A DNA stretch of 64,000 nt from Phenylobacterium sp. (GTDB taxonomy: Bacteria > Pseudomonadota > Alphaproteobacteria > Caulobacterales > Caulobacteraceae). Shown here piece by piece: positions 1 through 7,379 of this stretch. The stretch is taken from contig NZ_PNLB01000008.1 in NCBI RefSeq assembly GCF_013822795.1, positions 62,001 to 126,000 of the forward strand. The letters are read 5' to 3'. Under the pieces are notes generated by a model, which was not told the DNA's origin, made no database searches, and saw only the letters and a program-made list of their open reading frames with translations. The position numbers and the translations under genes were made by a program. Each line of letters opens with the position of its first letter. The first letter of the stretch is position 1.

Positions 1-788
1 GCCCGCCGGACGCTGCCTTCCAGCACGTAGCGGACGCCCAGGTCGCGGCCCACCTGACGCGCGTCGACGCTGCGGCCCTTGTAGGTGAAGCTGGTGTTGC
101 GATCGATGACGAAGAACCAGCGCCAGCGCGAGAGCGCCGTGACCACGTCGTCGGTGACCGCGTCGGCGAAGTAGTCGTTCTCGGCCTCCGCGCCAAAGCA
201 CTGGAACGGCAGCACCACCATCGACGGCTTGTCCGGCAGGGCCAGCCCAGTCCGCCGCCCGCTCTCGGCCGCGCCGTCCAGCAATACCCGGTAGACCCGC
301 ACCGGCCGCGCCATGTTCTTCAGGCTCTGCTCGCCGACGTCGTCGAACCCGACGTCGACGCGGCCCTGCGCATCCTCCTGCACCCGCGCCGACACCCAGA
401 TGCCGCCCGGCTCGGCCAGGCCTTCCAGCCGGGCGGCGACGTTGACCCCGTCGCCGAGGATGTCGTCGCCATCGATCACCACGTCGGCGGCGTTCACCCC
501 GACCCGGAAACGGATCTGCTCGTCCTCGGCCACGCCGTCATTGAGACCGGCCATGCCGCGCTGGATCTCGATGGCGCAGTTCAGCGCCTCGACGACGCTG
601 TCGAACGCCGCCAGCAGCCCATCGCCCGCCGTCTTGATGATCCGCCCGCGCCGTGCGGCGATGGTTGGCTCGATCAGCCCGTGCAAGTGATCGGCGAAGC
701 GCGCCAGCGTCGCCTCCTCGTCGGCCTCGACCAGGCGGCTGTAGCCGACGACGTCGGCGGCGAGGATCGCGGTCAGCCGACGCTCCAT
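1..788 (-). CDS. Class III adenylate/guanylate cyclase (partial, C-terminus beyond left edge)
   Basis: The reading frame starts at the ATG at 788 and stays open for 262 codons to the window edge. It is the N-terminal cyclase domain that makes cAMP (or cGMP) from the NTP. Visible motifs are the two metal-binding aspartates D12 (AADVVGYSRL) and D56 (KTAGDGLL), the purine-specifying pair K52 and D109, and the transition-state residues N116 and R120 in GDGVNVAARLE, so the domain looks catalytically complete. After about residue 170 the sequence (PSMVVLPF..., then NTSFTYKGRSVD and YVLEGSVRR) matches the FlgO/TolB-like domain that usually follows in this family, normally with a TPR tail that would lie outside the window. 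No membrane segment is visible. It is divergent from the kinase gene at 996. Confidence 0.9.
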   Translation of the reverse strand, partial: MERRLTAILAADVVGYSRLVEADEEATLARFADHLHGLIEPTIAARRGRIIKTAGDGLLAAFDSVVEALNCAIEIQRGMAGLNDGVAEDEQIRFRVGVNAADVVIDGDDILGDGVNVAARLEGLAEPGGIWVSARVQEDAQGRVDVGFDDVGEQSLKNMARPVRVYRVLLDGAAESGRRTGLALPDKPSMVVLPFQCFGAEAENDYFADAVTDDVVTALSRWRWFFVIDRNTSFTYKGRSVDARQVGRDLGVRYVLEGSVRR

Positions 789-995
789 GGGACCGGCCAA
801 GTCTCCTTCTGGCCCGCCCCGACGCCGCGGCGACTATAGCAAACCCAGCGCCGGCCAAACGCCCTCATCGGCGATCACGGTTCAAAATCATCGGCTTAGC
901 CGCAAATGCGACCAATCCGGACACCGGGTCGACCAGCAGGGAGCCGCAATCGCAGCTTTGCTGCTAACTTCTCGCGAGCAAACCCGAGGGCTGCG

Positions 996-2111
996 ATGTT
1001 CAAGACCGACGTATCGCGACAGGCCGCGTGGCTGACGCTCGGCATCTGGCTGCTGTCCGGCTCACTCGCCTCGACAATCGCCGCCATCGTCGGCGTGCGG
1101 ATGACCCCGGCCCTGGTCGGCACCGCCATCGCCATCAACCTGGTCGGCATCCTCTGCTCGGTGTTGCTCTACCGGGTCTCCGTGCACGTTCGCGACAAGA
1201 ACGCCTTCCAGCGCATCGCCCTGATGGCCGCCGCGGTCGTGTTCCTGGCCGCCGTCCTGTCCGGCTCGGACATGCTGATCATGGACCTCTCCAACACCGC
1301 CAAGCAGTGGTCGCCCAACCGCACCCTGTGGATGCGCTTCGCCAACAACGCCGGCGGCTTCTTCTGGATTTTGGGCGCCCTGGGCGCGATCTACACGACC
1401 CTCCAGGCCAACCACATGGTGCGCGAGCGCGAACGCCAGCTCGCCGACGCCCGCACCGCCGCCAGCGAGGCCCACGCCGCAGCCAGCGCCGCGCGTCTGG
1501 CCGCCCTGCGCTACCAGCTCAACCCGCACTTCCTGTTCAACACGCTCAACGCCGTCTCGTCCGCCGTCATCACCGGCCGCAACGACGAGGCCGAGAGCAT
1601 GCTCTCCAAGCTCGCCGACTTCCTGCGCGTGACCCTGGTCGCCGATCCCGAGGCGCTGATCTCGCTCGACGACGAGATGGCCACCCTCCAGGCCTATCTG
1701 GAGATCGAGAGCGTCCGCTTCCGCGAGCGACTGGCCCTGGAGTTCGTCTGCCCCGACGACCTGCGCACCGCGCTGATCCCCTCGTTCCTGCTGCAGCCGC
1801 TGATCGAGAACGCCATCAAGCACGCCGTCTCCCCGACCAGCGCCACCGTCACCATCCGCCTGGAAGCCACCCGCGACGGCGAGGACCTCGTGGTCCTGGT
1901 CCAGGACGACGGCGATGGCTCCCATGGGGGCGAAGTGCGCCCCGGCGCCGGCGTCGGGCTCAGCAATGTGCGCCAGCGGCTGGAAGCGCTCTATGGCCCG
2001 CGCGGCGTGCTGCAGGCCGCCCCGCTGGCCCGCGGCTTCCTCGCCATGGTGCGGCTGCCGCTGCAGCGCGCCGCCGCCGTCACTCCGCTCCGATCGAAAG
2101 CCGCCGCCTGA
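996..2111 (+). CDS. LytS/YpdA-type sensor histidine kinase
   Basis: The 371-residue protein has four predicted membrane helices (about 12-32, 37-58, 73-95 and 118-136), a short coiled stretch, then a His_kinase (PF06580-type) domain. The phospho-acceptor is H178 in LNPHFLFNTLN, the N-box asparagine is N272 (LIENAIKHA), and glycine-rich ATP-binding loops follow (DDGDG near 304-308, GAGVGLSN near 318-325). I chose the ATG at 996 because a CGAGGG ribosome site precedes it; an in-frame ATG at 906 gives a basic extension without a good site. The stop overlaps the start of the response regulator (TGATG), so the two are one operon and presumably a cognate pair. The signal sensed is not evident from sequence. 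Confidence 0.92.
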   Translation: MFKTDVSRQAAWLTLGIWLLSGSLASTIAAIVGVRMTPALVGTAIAINLVGILCSVLLYRVSVHVRDKNAFQRIALMAAAVVFLAAVLSGSDMLIMDLSNTAKQWSPNRTLWMRFANNAGGFFWILGALGAIYTTLQANHMVRERERQLADARTAASEAHAAASAARLAALRYQLNPHFLFNTLNAVSSAVITGRNDEAESMLSKLADFLRVTLVADPEALISLDDEMATLQAYLEIESVRFRERLALEFVCPDDLRTALIPSFLLQPLIENAIKHAVSPTSATVTIRLEATRDGEDLVVLVQDDGDGSHGGEVRPGAGVGLSNVRQRLEALYGPRGVLQAAPLARGFLAMVRLPLQRAAAVTPLRSKAAA

Positions 2112-2860
2112 TGCGTCTCCTGCTCGTCGACGACGAACCCGCCGCGCTCGAGCGGCTCTCGGCCCTGCTGACCCAGGTCAGCGACGTCGAGGTCGTGGGC
2201 CAGGCCCGCAACGGCCGCGAGGCCGCCGAGGCGGTCGAGGCCCTGAAGCCCGATCTGGTGCTGCTCGACATCCAGATGCCCGAGCGCAGCGGCCTCGACG
2301 TCGCCGCCGGTCTGCCGTTGGAGGAGCGGCCGGAGATCGTCTTCGTCACCGCCTTCGAGCTCTACGCCGCTGACGCCTTCGAGGTCGAGGCCGCCGACTA
2401 CCTGCTCAAGCCCGTCCGTTTCGACCGCCTGCGCCAGGCGATCGAGCGCGCCCGCCGCCGCCGCGCCATGCGCGCGGCCGCCGCCCGCGCCGAGGACGCC
2501 GCGGCCTCGCCGGCCGACGAGGATCCCGACGGCTTCTGGGTCCAGGTCCGCACCGGCTACGTGCGCGTGCCGCTGGGCGAGATCGACTGGATCGAGGCCG
2601 CCAAGGACTACGTGCTGCTGCACACCGCCACCCGCAGCCATATCCACCGCGCCACCATGACTGCGCTGGAGCGCAAGATGCCGCCGGCCGAGATGATCCG
2701 CGTGCACCGCTCGGCCTTCGTGCGGCCGGCCAAGGTCAAGGAGGTCAAGCGCCTGGGCAAGGGACTGATCTCGCTGGTGCTGGAGGACGGCGTCAACGTC
2801 GCCGTCGGCCCCTCCTACGTCAACGCGGTCACCGAGCGGCTGGCTCTCTACCAGGACTGA
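2111..2860 (+). CDS. LytTR-family response regulator
   Basis: This 249-residue regulator has an N-terminal receiver domain (1-120) with acidic pocket D7/D8, phospho-acceptor D53 (LLDIQMP), T80 and K100 (YLLKPVRF), an arginine- and alanine-rich linker, and a C-terminal LytTR DNA-binding domain (about 145-249, with WIEAAKDYVLLHT and the MIRVHRSAFV strand). LytTR proteins bind DNA as transcription activators. It overlaps the kinase gene by one base and is almost certainly its partner. Targets cannot be read from the sequence; I did not find a convincing repeated LytTR site pair in the adjacent intergenic DNA. Confidence 0.93.
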   Translation: MRLLLVDDEPAALERLSALLTQVSDVEVVGQARNGREAAEAVEALKPDLVLLDIQMPERSGLDVAAGLPLEERPEIVFVTAFELYAADAFEVEAADYLLKPVRFDRLRQAIERARRRRAMRAAAARAEDAAASPADEDPDGFWVQVRTGYVRVPLGEIDWIEAAKDYVLLHTATRSHIHRATMTALERKMPPAEMIRVHRSAFVRPAKVKEVKRLGKGLISLVLEDGVNVAVGPSYVNAVTERLALYQD

Positions 2861-2872
2861 ACCGCACAAACG

Positions 2873-2901
2873 AAAACGCCGCCCCTAATGCAAGGGCGGC
2901 G
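2873..2901 (-). terminator. Intrinsic terminator of the PEPxxWA-CTERM gene
   Basis: A CGCCGCCC/GGGCGGCG stem (2877-2884 with 2894-2901) and 9-base loop is followed, reading on the minus strand, by GTTTTCGTTTG. It lies 26 bases after the stop codon of the minus-strand gene and also faces the end of the LytTR gene, so it may stop both. Confidence 0.8.
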
Positions 2902-2926
2902 CTCGCAGCAGGACAGATGTTCGGCG

Positions 2927-3580
2927 TCAGCCGAAGGCCAGGCTCCGCCGACGATTGCGGATCGCGGTCCCGGCCAGGCCGAACCCCATGATCATCATCG
3001 CCCAGGTCGCCGGCTCCGGCACCGCGCTCGGCATCGCGCCGGTGACCAGCAGGTTGTCGAACTTCACCCCGCGGCCCAGCGCAGCATAGTCGCTGGCGAA
3101 CTGGAAGCGGATGTCGACCACCTGGCCGGCCAGCGCGCTCAGGTCGTACGTCGCCCGCCCCGACTGCGTGCCGGAATAGCCCTTGCCGCCCAGCAGCGTC
3201 GCGGCCCGGCCGGAGAGGTTGTAGTAGGTGTCGCTCGAAGCCGGGGTCAGCATCGCGCCCGGGCCGAACACGCCGCTGGTCGAGAACGCCAGGTTGAAGG
3301 CGTCGTAGCCGTACTCGCTGACGATGTCGTAGTCGAAGGCCAGCAGCGCGTCGGTCGCCTTCGTGAGGTCCAGTCGCACCTGATAGAACGAGTATTCGTT
3401 GTTGGTGTAGACGCCGCCCTGGTGGCCGACCGTGCCGCCTCCGACGCTGAACTTGCCGCCCAGGCTCTCGTTCGCGCCCAGCCCGGTGTTGAAGTTCTGC
3501 GAGAAGATCGTCGCGGCCTGCGCCGCTCCGGTCATCAGGGCGCTCGCGGCCACCGCCGCCAGCAGTATGCTTGTCTTCAT
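2927..3580 (-). CDS. PEPxxWA-CTERM sorting domain protein
   Basis: The 217-residue protein has a signal peptide (cleavage after AQA near residue 22), a beta-rich body resembling a carbohydrate- or cell-surface-binding jelly roll, and a C-terminal tripartite anchor: VPEPATWAMM, a hydrophobic helix, and a basic RNRRR end. This is the PEP-CTERM signal recognised by exosortase A systems in exopolysaccharide-producing Proteobacteria; no exosortase gene lies in the window. The substrate or surface role of the body cannot be told. It is transcribed alone, divergently from the ECF42 cassette, and ends at a clear terminator. Confidence 0.88.
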   Translation of the reverse strand: MKTSILLAAVAASALMTGAAQAATIFSQNFNTGLGANESLGGKFSVGGGTVGHQGGVYTNNEYSFYQVRLDLTKATDALLAFDYDIVSEYGYDAFNLAFSTSGVFGPGAMLTPASSDTYYNLSGRAATLLGGKGYSGTQSGRATYDLSALAGQVVDIRFQFASDYAALGRGVKFDNLLVTGAMPSAVPEPATWAMMIMGFGLAGTAIRNRRRSLAFG

Positions 3581-3764
3581 CAGAAGCCCTCGTTGAGCGC
3601 CGCGACGTCCGCGGCGGCTTTCGGGGACTCCTCTTGGCGAGCGCGGGCCGAAGCGTCAGCGCAGCTGCGCCCAAACCCGACCGGAGGGCGCTCCGCGCGA
3701 CGAAATACGACGTACGGTCGACCAGTCCTGTGCGACGTTCACCTCTAGTTTTATATCTGACCGA

Positions 3765-3791
3765 TGTCGGGAACGGGCGCCCTGCCCCGTC
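3765..3791 (+). promoter_or_regulatory. Candidate ECF42 promoter 1 (DGPF-sigma genes)
   Basis: TGTCGG (3765-3770), a 17-base spacer, then CGTC (3788-3791) continuing as CTTAGG. ECF42 sigma factors are reported to use TGTCGA-like -35 and CGTC-like -10 elements, and the same arrangement recurs at 5451, 38262 and 44524. It sits 24 bases before the YCII start codon, which fits autoregulation of the sigma gene. Confidence 0.6.
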
Positions 3792-3814
3792 CTTAGGGAG
3801 AACGAGACACACCC

Positions 3815-4180
3815 ATGCGCTACGCCATCCTTTGCTACAACGACGAAGCCGTGACCTCCGCCTGGAGCAAGGAGGAGGACGACGCGGTGATGGAAAAGCT
3901 GGAAGTGGTCCAGGAGCGGCTGCGACAGGAGGGCAAGCTCGGCCCGGCCATCCGCCTGCTGCCGACCACCTCGGCCACCACCCTGCGCAAGGCCCAGAAC
4001 CTGGTCGTGGACGGTCCGTTCGCCGAGACCAAGGAACAGCTGCTCGGCTTCTACATCGTCGACGTTGAAACCCTTGAGGACGGTCTGCAGATCGCCCGCG
4101 ACCTCGCCGTGGCCAATCCCGGCGGCGCGTACGAACTGCGTCCGATCGCCCTCTTCCTGCCCGGAATCGAGATGACGTGA
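3815..4180 (+). CDS. YCII/DGPF-domain protein, ECF42 partner
   Basis: This 121-residue protein is a YCII-related (DGPF) protein: the family motif DGPF is at 66-69 within VVDGPFAETKEQLLGFYIVD. DGPF proteins are ferredoxin-like folds of uncertain biochemical function that are nearly always encoded beside ECF42 sigma factors and are their main known targets. The ATG follows AGGGAG. Its TGA overlaps the GTG of the sigma gene (GTGA), so the two are translationally coupled. A candidate ECF42 promoter lies immediately upstream. Confidence 0.9.
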   Translation: MRYAILCYNDEAVTSAWSKEEDDAVMEKLEVVQERLRQEGKLGPAIRLLPTTSATTLRKAQNLVVDGPFAETKEQLLGFYIVDVETLEDGLQIARDLAVANPGGAYELRPIALFLPGIEMT

Positions 4181-5427
4181 CCACCGACCCCGCCTGGATC
4201 GACGCCGCCCTGACCTCCGCCCGCCCGCAGGCGGTCAGCGCCCTGCTGCGCTACTTCCGCGACCTCGACCTGGCCGAGGAGGCGTTCCAGGACGCCTGCC
4301 TGCGGGCGCTGAAGTCCTGGCCGGACAAGGGCCCTCCGCGCGATCCAGCCGCCTGGCTGATCCTGGTCGGCCGCAACAGCGGCATCGACGCCACGCGCCG
4401 GCGCTCGCGCCTCCAGGCCCTGCCCTCCGAAGTACTGCTGTCCGATCTCGACGACGTCGAGGCGCCGCTCGCCGAGCGTCTCGACGGCTCGGACTACCGC
4501 GACGACATCCTGCGGCTGCTGTTCATCTGCTGCCATCCGGACCTGCCGGCGGTGCAGCAGGTGGCCGTCGCCCTGCGCATCGTCAGCGGCTTGTCGGTCA
4601 AGCAGATCGCCCGCGCCTTCCTGGTCAGCGAGGCGGCGATGGAACAGCGCATCACCCGTGCCAAGGCCAAGATCGGCCAGGCCAACGTCGCCTTCGAGGC
4701 CCCCGGCCCCGCCGAGCGCGCCGAGCGCCTGGCCGCCGTCGCCGCGGTCATCTACCTGATCTTCAACGAGGGCTACTCCTCGACCGTGGCCGAGGCCGAC
4801 GCCCGCACGCCGTTCGCCGAAGAGGCCATCCGCCTCGCGCGCCTGCTGCTGCGCCTATTCCAGACCGAGCCGGAGATCATGGGTCTGGCCGCCCTGATGC
4901 TGCTGCAGCACTCGCGCGCCGCCGCCCGCTTCGACGCCGATGGCCAGATCGTGTTGCTCGACGACCAGGACCGCGGCCTCTGGAACCGCACCCTGATCGC
5001 CGAGGGCCTGGCCCTGATCGACAAGGCGCTGCGCCACGCCGCCCCCGGCCCCTACCAAGTCCAGGCCGCCATCGCCGCACTGCACGCCCGCGCCGCCAGC
5101 GCCGCCGACACCGACTGGCCCCAGATCGACCGGCTCTACGCCACGCTGGAGCAGATGAACCCCTCGCCGGTCGTCACCCTCAACCGCGCAGTCGCGGTCT
5201 CCAAGACGCAGGGACCAGAAGCGGCGCTGGCGATGATCGACCCGCTGGAGGCGCAGCTTTCCGGCTACTTCTACTTCCACGGGGCCCGCGGCAGCTTCCT
5301 CAAGCAGCTCGGCCGCAAGGACGAGGCGCGCATCGCCTTCGACCGCGCCATCGCCCTGGCCAACAGCGCGCCGGAGGCGGCCCACATCCGCCAGCACCTC
5401 GACAGCCTGGCCGGCGAGGCCGGCTGA
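4177..5427 (+). CDS. ECF42-type RNA polymerase sigma factor with C-terminal extension
   Basis: The 416-residue protein has sigma-2 (about 10-80, DLAEEAFQDACLRALKSWP), sigma-4 (about 115-165, SGLSVKQIARAFLVSEAAM) and a long alpha-helical DUF6596/TPR-like extension to the C-terminus. The length, the extension with its YFYFHGARGSFLKQLGR block, and the DGPF neighbour are the hallmarks of ECF group 42. In that group the extension replaces an anti-sigma factor as the regulatory part, and no anti-sigma gene is present here. The start is a GTG overlapping the upstream stop. Likely targets, judged by the repeated TGTCG-N17-CGTCCT motif, are its own operon, the genes from 5526, and the single genes at 38316 and 44453. 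Confidence 0.9.
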   Translation: MTTDPAWIDAALTSARPQAVSALLRYFRDLDLAEEAFQDACLRALKSWPDKGPPRDPAAWLILVGRNSGIDATRRRSRLQALPSEVLLSDLDDVEAPLAERLDGSDYRDDILRLLFICCHPDLPAVQQVAVALRIVSGLSVKQIARAFLVSEAAMEQRITRAKAKIGQANVAFEAPGPAERAERLAAVAAVIYLIFNEGYSSTVAEADARTPFAEEAIRLARLLLRLFQTEPEIMGLAALMLLQHSRAAARFDADGQIVLLDDQDRGLWNRTLIAEGLALIDKALRHAAPGPYQVQAAIAALHARAASAADTDWPQIDRLYATLEQMNPSPVVTLNRAVAVSKTQGPEAALAMIDPLEAQLSGYFYFHGARGSFLKQLGRKDEARIAFDRAIALANSAPEAAHIRQHLDSLAGEAG

Positions 5428-5450
5428 AACGCATTTTTTGCAAGACCCGC

Positions 5451-5477
5451 TGTCGGATCGGGCTAACCTCGTTCGTC
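5451..5477 (+). promoter_or_regulatory. Candidate ECF42 promoter 2 (VOC-SRPBCC-DoxX-DUF1801 genes)
   Basis: TGTCGG (5451-5456), exactly 17 bases, then CGTC (5474-5477) followed by CTTGGA. It matches site 1 in both boxes and spacing and lies 49 bases before the VOC start codon. Confidence 0.6.
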
Positions 5478-5525
5478 CTTGGATCAGACGCCCCTCTCAA
5501 GGGGCCAGCCAGGAAGGAAGCCGCC

Positions 5526-5975
5526 ATGTCCGTCACCGCGACCATGGAAACCACCGCCGGCGAACTCGCCGCGATCGATATGCCGCCGATGACCGGCGTC
5601 ACCCCGCACCTCAACCTCGTCGGCGCCAGCGACGCCTCGGCGTTCTACCAGAAGGCCTTCGGGGCCCGCGAAGCCTTCCGGCTGCCGGCCGACGACGGCC
5701 AGCGGCTGATGCACTGCGCGCTGGTGATCAACGGCGGCAATCTAATGATCTGCGACTGTTTCCCGGAAATGGGACACGGCTTCGAGCACCAGCCCTCGGC
5801 CTCGTTCACCATGCATCTGCAGGTCGACGACATCGAAGCCTGGTTCCAGCGCGCCGTCGACGCTGGCGCCCAGGTGCTGCAGCCCATCGAGGACATGTTC
5901 TGGGGCGACCGCTACGCCCGCCTGCTCGATCCCTACGGCGTCCACTGGGCGCTGGGCCAGACCAAGACAGGCTGA
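5526..5975 (+). CDS. VOC-superfamily (PhnB/glyoxalase-like) protein
   Basis: A 149-residue vicinal-oxygen-chelate fold protein: two beta-alpha-beta-beta-beta modules, starting at TPHLNLVGASDASAFYQKAFGA and ending with DPYGVHWALG. Members bind metals or small hydrophobic ligands, and PhnB-like members rarely have a proven reaction, so the substrate is unknown. AGGAAG precedes the ATG at 5526. It is the first gene after candidate ECF42 promoter 2 and is followed by SRPBCC, DoxX and DUF1801 genes in one tight operon. Proteins of all four kinds are common in ECF42 gene neighbourhoods. Confidence 0.85.
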   Translation: MSVTATMETTAGELAAIDMPPMTGVTPHLNLVGASDASAFYQKAFGAREAFRLPADDGQRLMHCALVINGGNLMICDCFPEMGHGFEHQPSASFTMHLQVDDIEAWFQRAVDAGAQVLQPIEDMFWGDRYARLLDPYGVHWALGQTKTG

Positions 5976-5991
5976 CCCGAAAGGACATCCC

Positions 5992-6519
5992 ATGCTCGCC
6001 GCGCTCATCGGCATCCTGATCATCGCGCTGTTGGGCTTGATCGCCTACGTCGCGAACCACCCCTCCGACTTCCGGCTCGAGCGCTCGACCACGGTCCGCG
6101 CCGCGCCGGAAACGCTCTTCGACCTGATTTCGGATTTCCACCGCTGGACCGCTTGGTCGCCGTTCGAAGGCATCGACGCCGACCTCAAGCGCGCCTACGG
6201 CGGGGCCGACCAGGGGGTCGGGGCGACCTACGGCTGGGAAGGACGCAAGACCGGGTCAGGAAGCATGGCCATCACCGAGGCCGAGAAACCCTCCCGGGTG
6301 CTGATCGACCTCATGTTCATCAAGCCGGTCCAGGCCCACAACAAGGCCGAGTTCACCCTCGAACCGGACGGCGATGCGACCAAGGTCACTTGGGCGATGT
6401 CAGGCCATAGCGGCTTCTTCGCCAAGCTGATCGATGTCTTCCTCCCGATGGAGAAGATGGTCGGACCGCGGTTCGAACAAGGCCTCGCCAAGCTCAAGGC
6501 GCTCGCCGAGCAGGCCTGA
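5992..6519 (+). CDS. SRPBCC (START-like) protein with N-terminal membrane anchor
   Basis: The 175-residue protein starts with a single hydrophobic helix (3-21) and continues as an SRPBCC/polyketide-cyclase-like domain (RSTTVRAAPETLFDLISDFHRWTAW is cut here to its key features: the start of strand 1 and the W-x-x-W segment). Such domains form a deep ligand pocket; the ligand is unknown. It begins 17 bases after the VOC gene and belongs to the same operon, so ECF42 control is inferred. Confidence 0.82.
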   Translation: MLAALIGILIIALLGLIAYVANHPSDFRLERSTTVRAAPETLFDLISDFHRWTAWSPFEGIDADLKRAYGGADQGVGATYGWEGRKTGSGSMAITEAEKPSRVLIDLMFIKPVQAHNKAEFTLEPDGDATKVTWAMSGHSGFFAKLIDVFLPMEKMVGPRFEQGLAKLKALAEQA

Positions 6520-6542
6520 CCGCCACTCCAAGGATTACTGCA

Positions 6543-6965
6543 ATGACCTCCCTCGACCCGGCGGCGCGCGCGACTGCGCCCGCCGCCTCCAAGGCCCTGA
6601 CCTGGGCCGGCTGGGGCCTCACGGGCCTGGCCACCCTGTTCATGACCTTCGACATCGCCATCAAGCTGATCGACCTCCAGATCGTCCGCGACACCATGGT
6701 CCAGCTCGGCTACCCGCCCGAGCTCGGCCGCACCATCGGCGTGATCGAGCTGATCTGTCTGGCCCTCTACCTGAACCCCCGGACGGCGGTGCTCGGCGCG
6801 GTGCTGTTCACCGGCGTCATGGGCGGAGCGATCGCCACTCACCTGCGGATCGGCGACCCGCTGTTCAGCCACGTCCTGTTCGGCGTCTATCTCGGCGCCG
6901 CGATCTGGGGCGGCCTTTGGCTGCGCGACACGCGCCTGCGCGCCCTCTTCCCCGTCCGTCTCTGA
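6543..6965 (+). CDS. DoxX family membrane protein
   Basis: A 140-residue protein with four predicted membrane helices (about 19-39, 60-78, 82-101 and 108-127) in the DoxX arrangement, including GYPPELGRTIGVIELICLAL. DoxX-like proteins are linked to redox or thiol-stress complexes in some bacteria, but no reaction can be assigned here. It sits 23 bases after the SRPBCC gene, with AAGGA upstream, in the ECF42-associated operon. Confidence 0.85.
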   Translation: MTSLDPAARATAPAASKALTWAGWGLTGLATLFMTFDIAIKLIDLQIVRDTMVQLGYPPELGRTIGVIELICLALYLNPRTAVLGAVLFTGVMGGAIATHLRIGDPLFSHVLFGVYLGAAIWGGLWLRDTRLRALFPVRL

Positions 6966-6979
6966 CCAGGAGCCTGAGC

Positions 6980-7327
6980 ATGTCCGACAAGGTCGACGCC
7001 TACCTCGCCGCCCTCATAGCCGTCCGCGCTGAAGCGCAGGCCGCCGGTCTCTCGGAAGACTTCAAATGGGGCCACCCCATGTGGTCCTCCGCCGATGGCG
7101 CGGTGTGCCTGATCAAGGGCTTCAAGACCCATGTGAACCTCGCGTTCTGGCGCGGAGCCCAGATGACCGAGCTCGACGCCCGGCTGACGCCCAGCGGCGG
7201 CTTCCAGATGGCGACGATCAAGTTGACCGATCCAGTCGAGCTGAACCCTGGCCAGCTCCGCGGCCTGATCGAGGCGGGCGCCGCGCTTAACGCCAAGCAC
7301 GGCGACCCGTTGAAGGCGAAAGCCTAG
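6980..7327 (+). CDS. DUF1801 domain protein
   Basis: The 115-residue product (from the ATG at 6980, after CAGGAG) matches the DUF1801/YdhG-like fold: an N-terminal helix, the FKWGHPMWSS segment around residues 28-37, and a strand with KTHVNLAFWRGA. Members resemble frataxin-like and iron-chaperone folds, but function is not established. It is the last gene of the operon that starts at 5526 and is followed by a strong hairpin. DUF1801 genes are frequent companions of ECF42/DGPF pairs. Confidence 0.82.
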   Translation: MSDKVDAYLAALIAVRAEAQAAGLSEDFKWGHPMWSSADGAVCLIKGFKTHVNLAFWRGAQMTELDARLTPSGGFQMATIKLTDPVELNPGQLRGLIEAGAALNAKHGDPLKAKA

Positions 7328-7343
7328 TCGCGACCGCGCGAAG

Positions 7344-7370
7344 CCTCGGCGACGTCTCCCGTCGCCGAGG
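7344..7370. terminator. Hairpin between convergent operons
   Basis: A perfect 10-bp stem CCTCGGCGAC/GTCGCCGAGG with a 7-base loop lies between the DUF1801 stop and the end of the minus-strand chemoreceptor gene. It has no T-run on either side, so it is a probable bidirectional transcript end or a Rho-independent site of the U-less kind. Confidence 0.55.
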
Positions 7371-7379
7371 TGATCGCTC

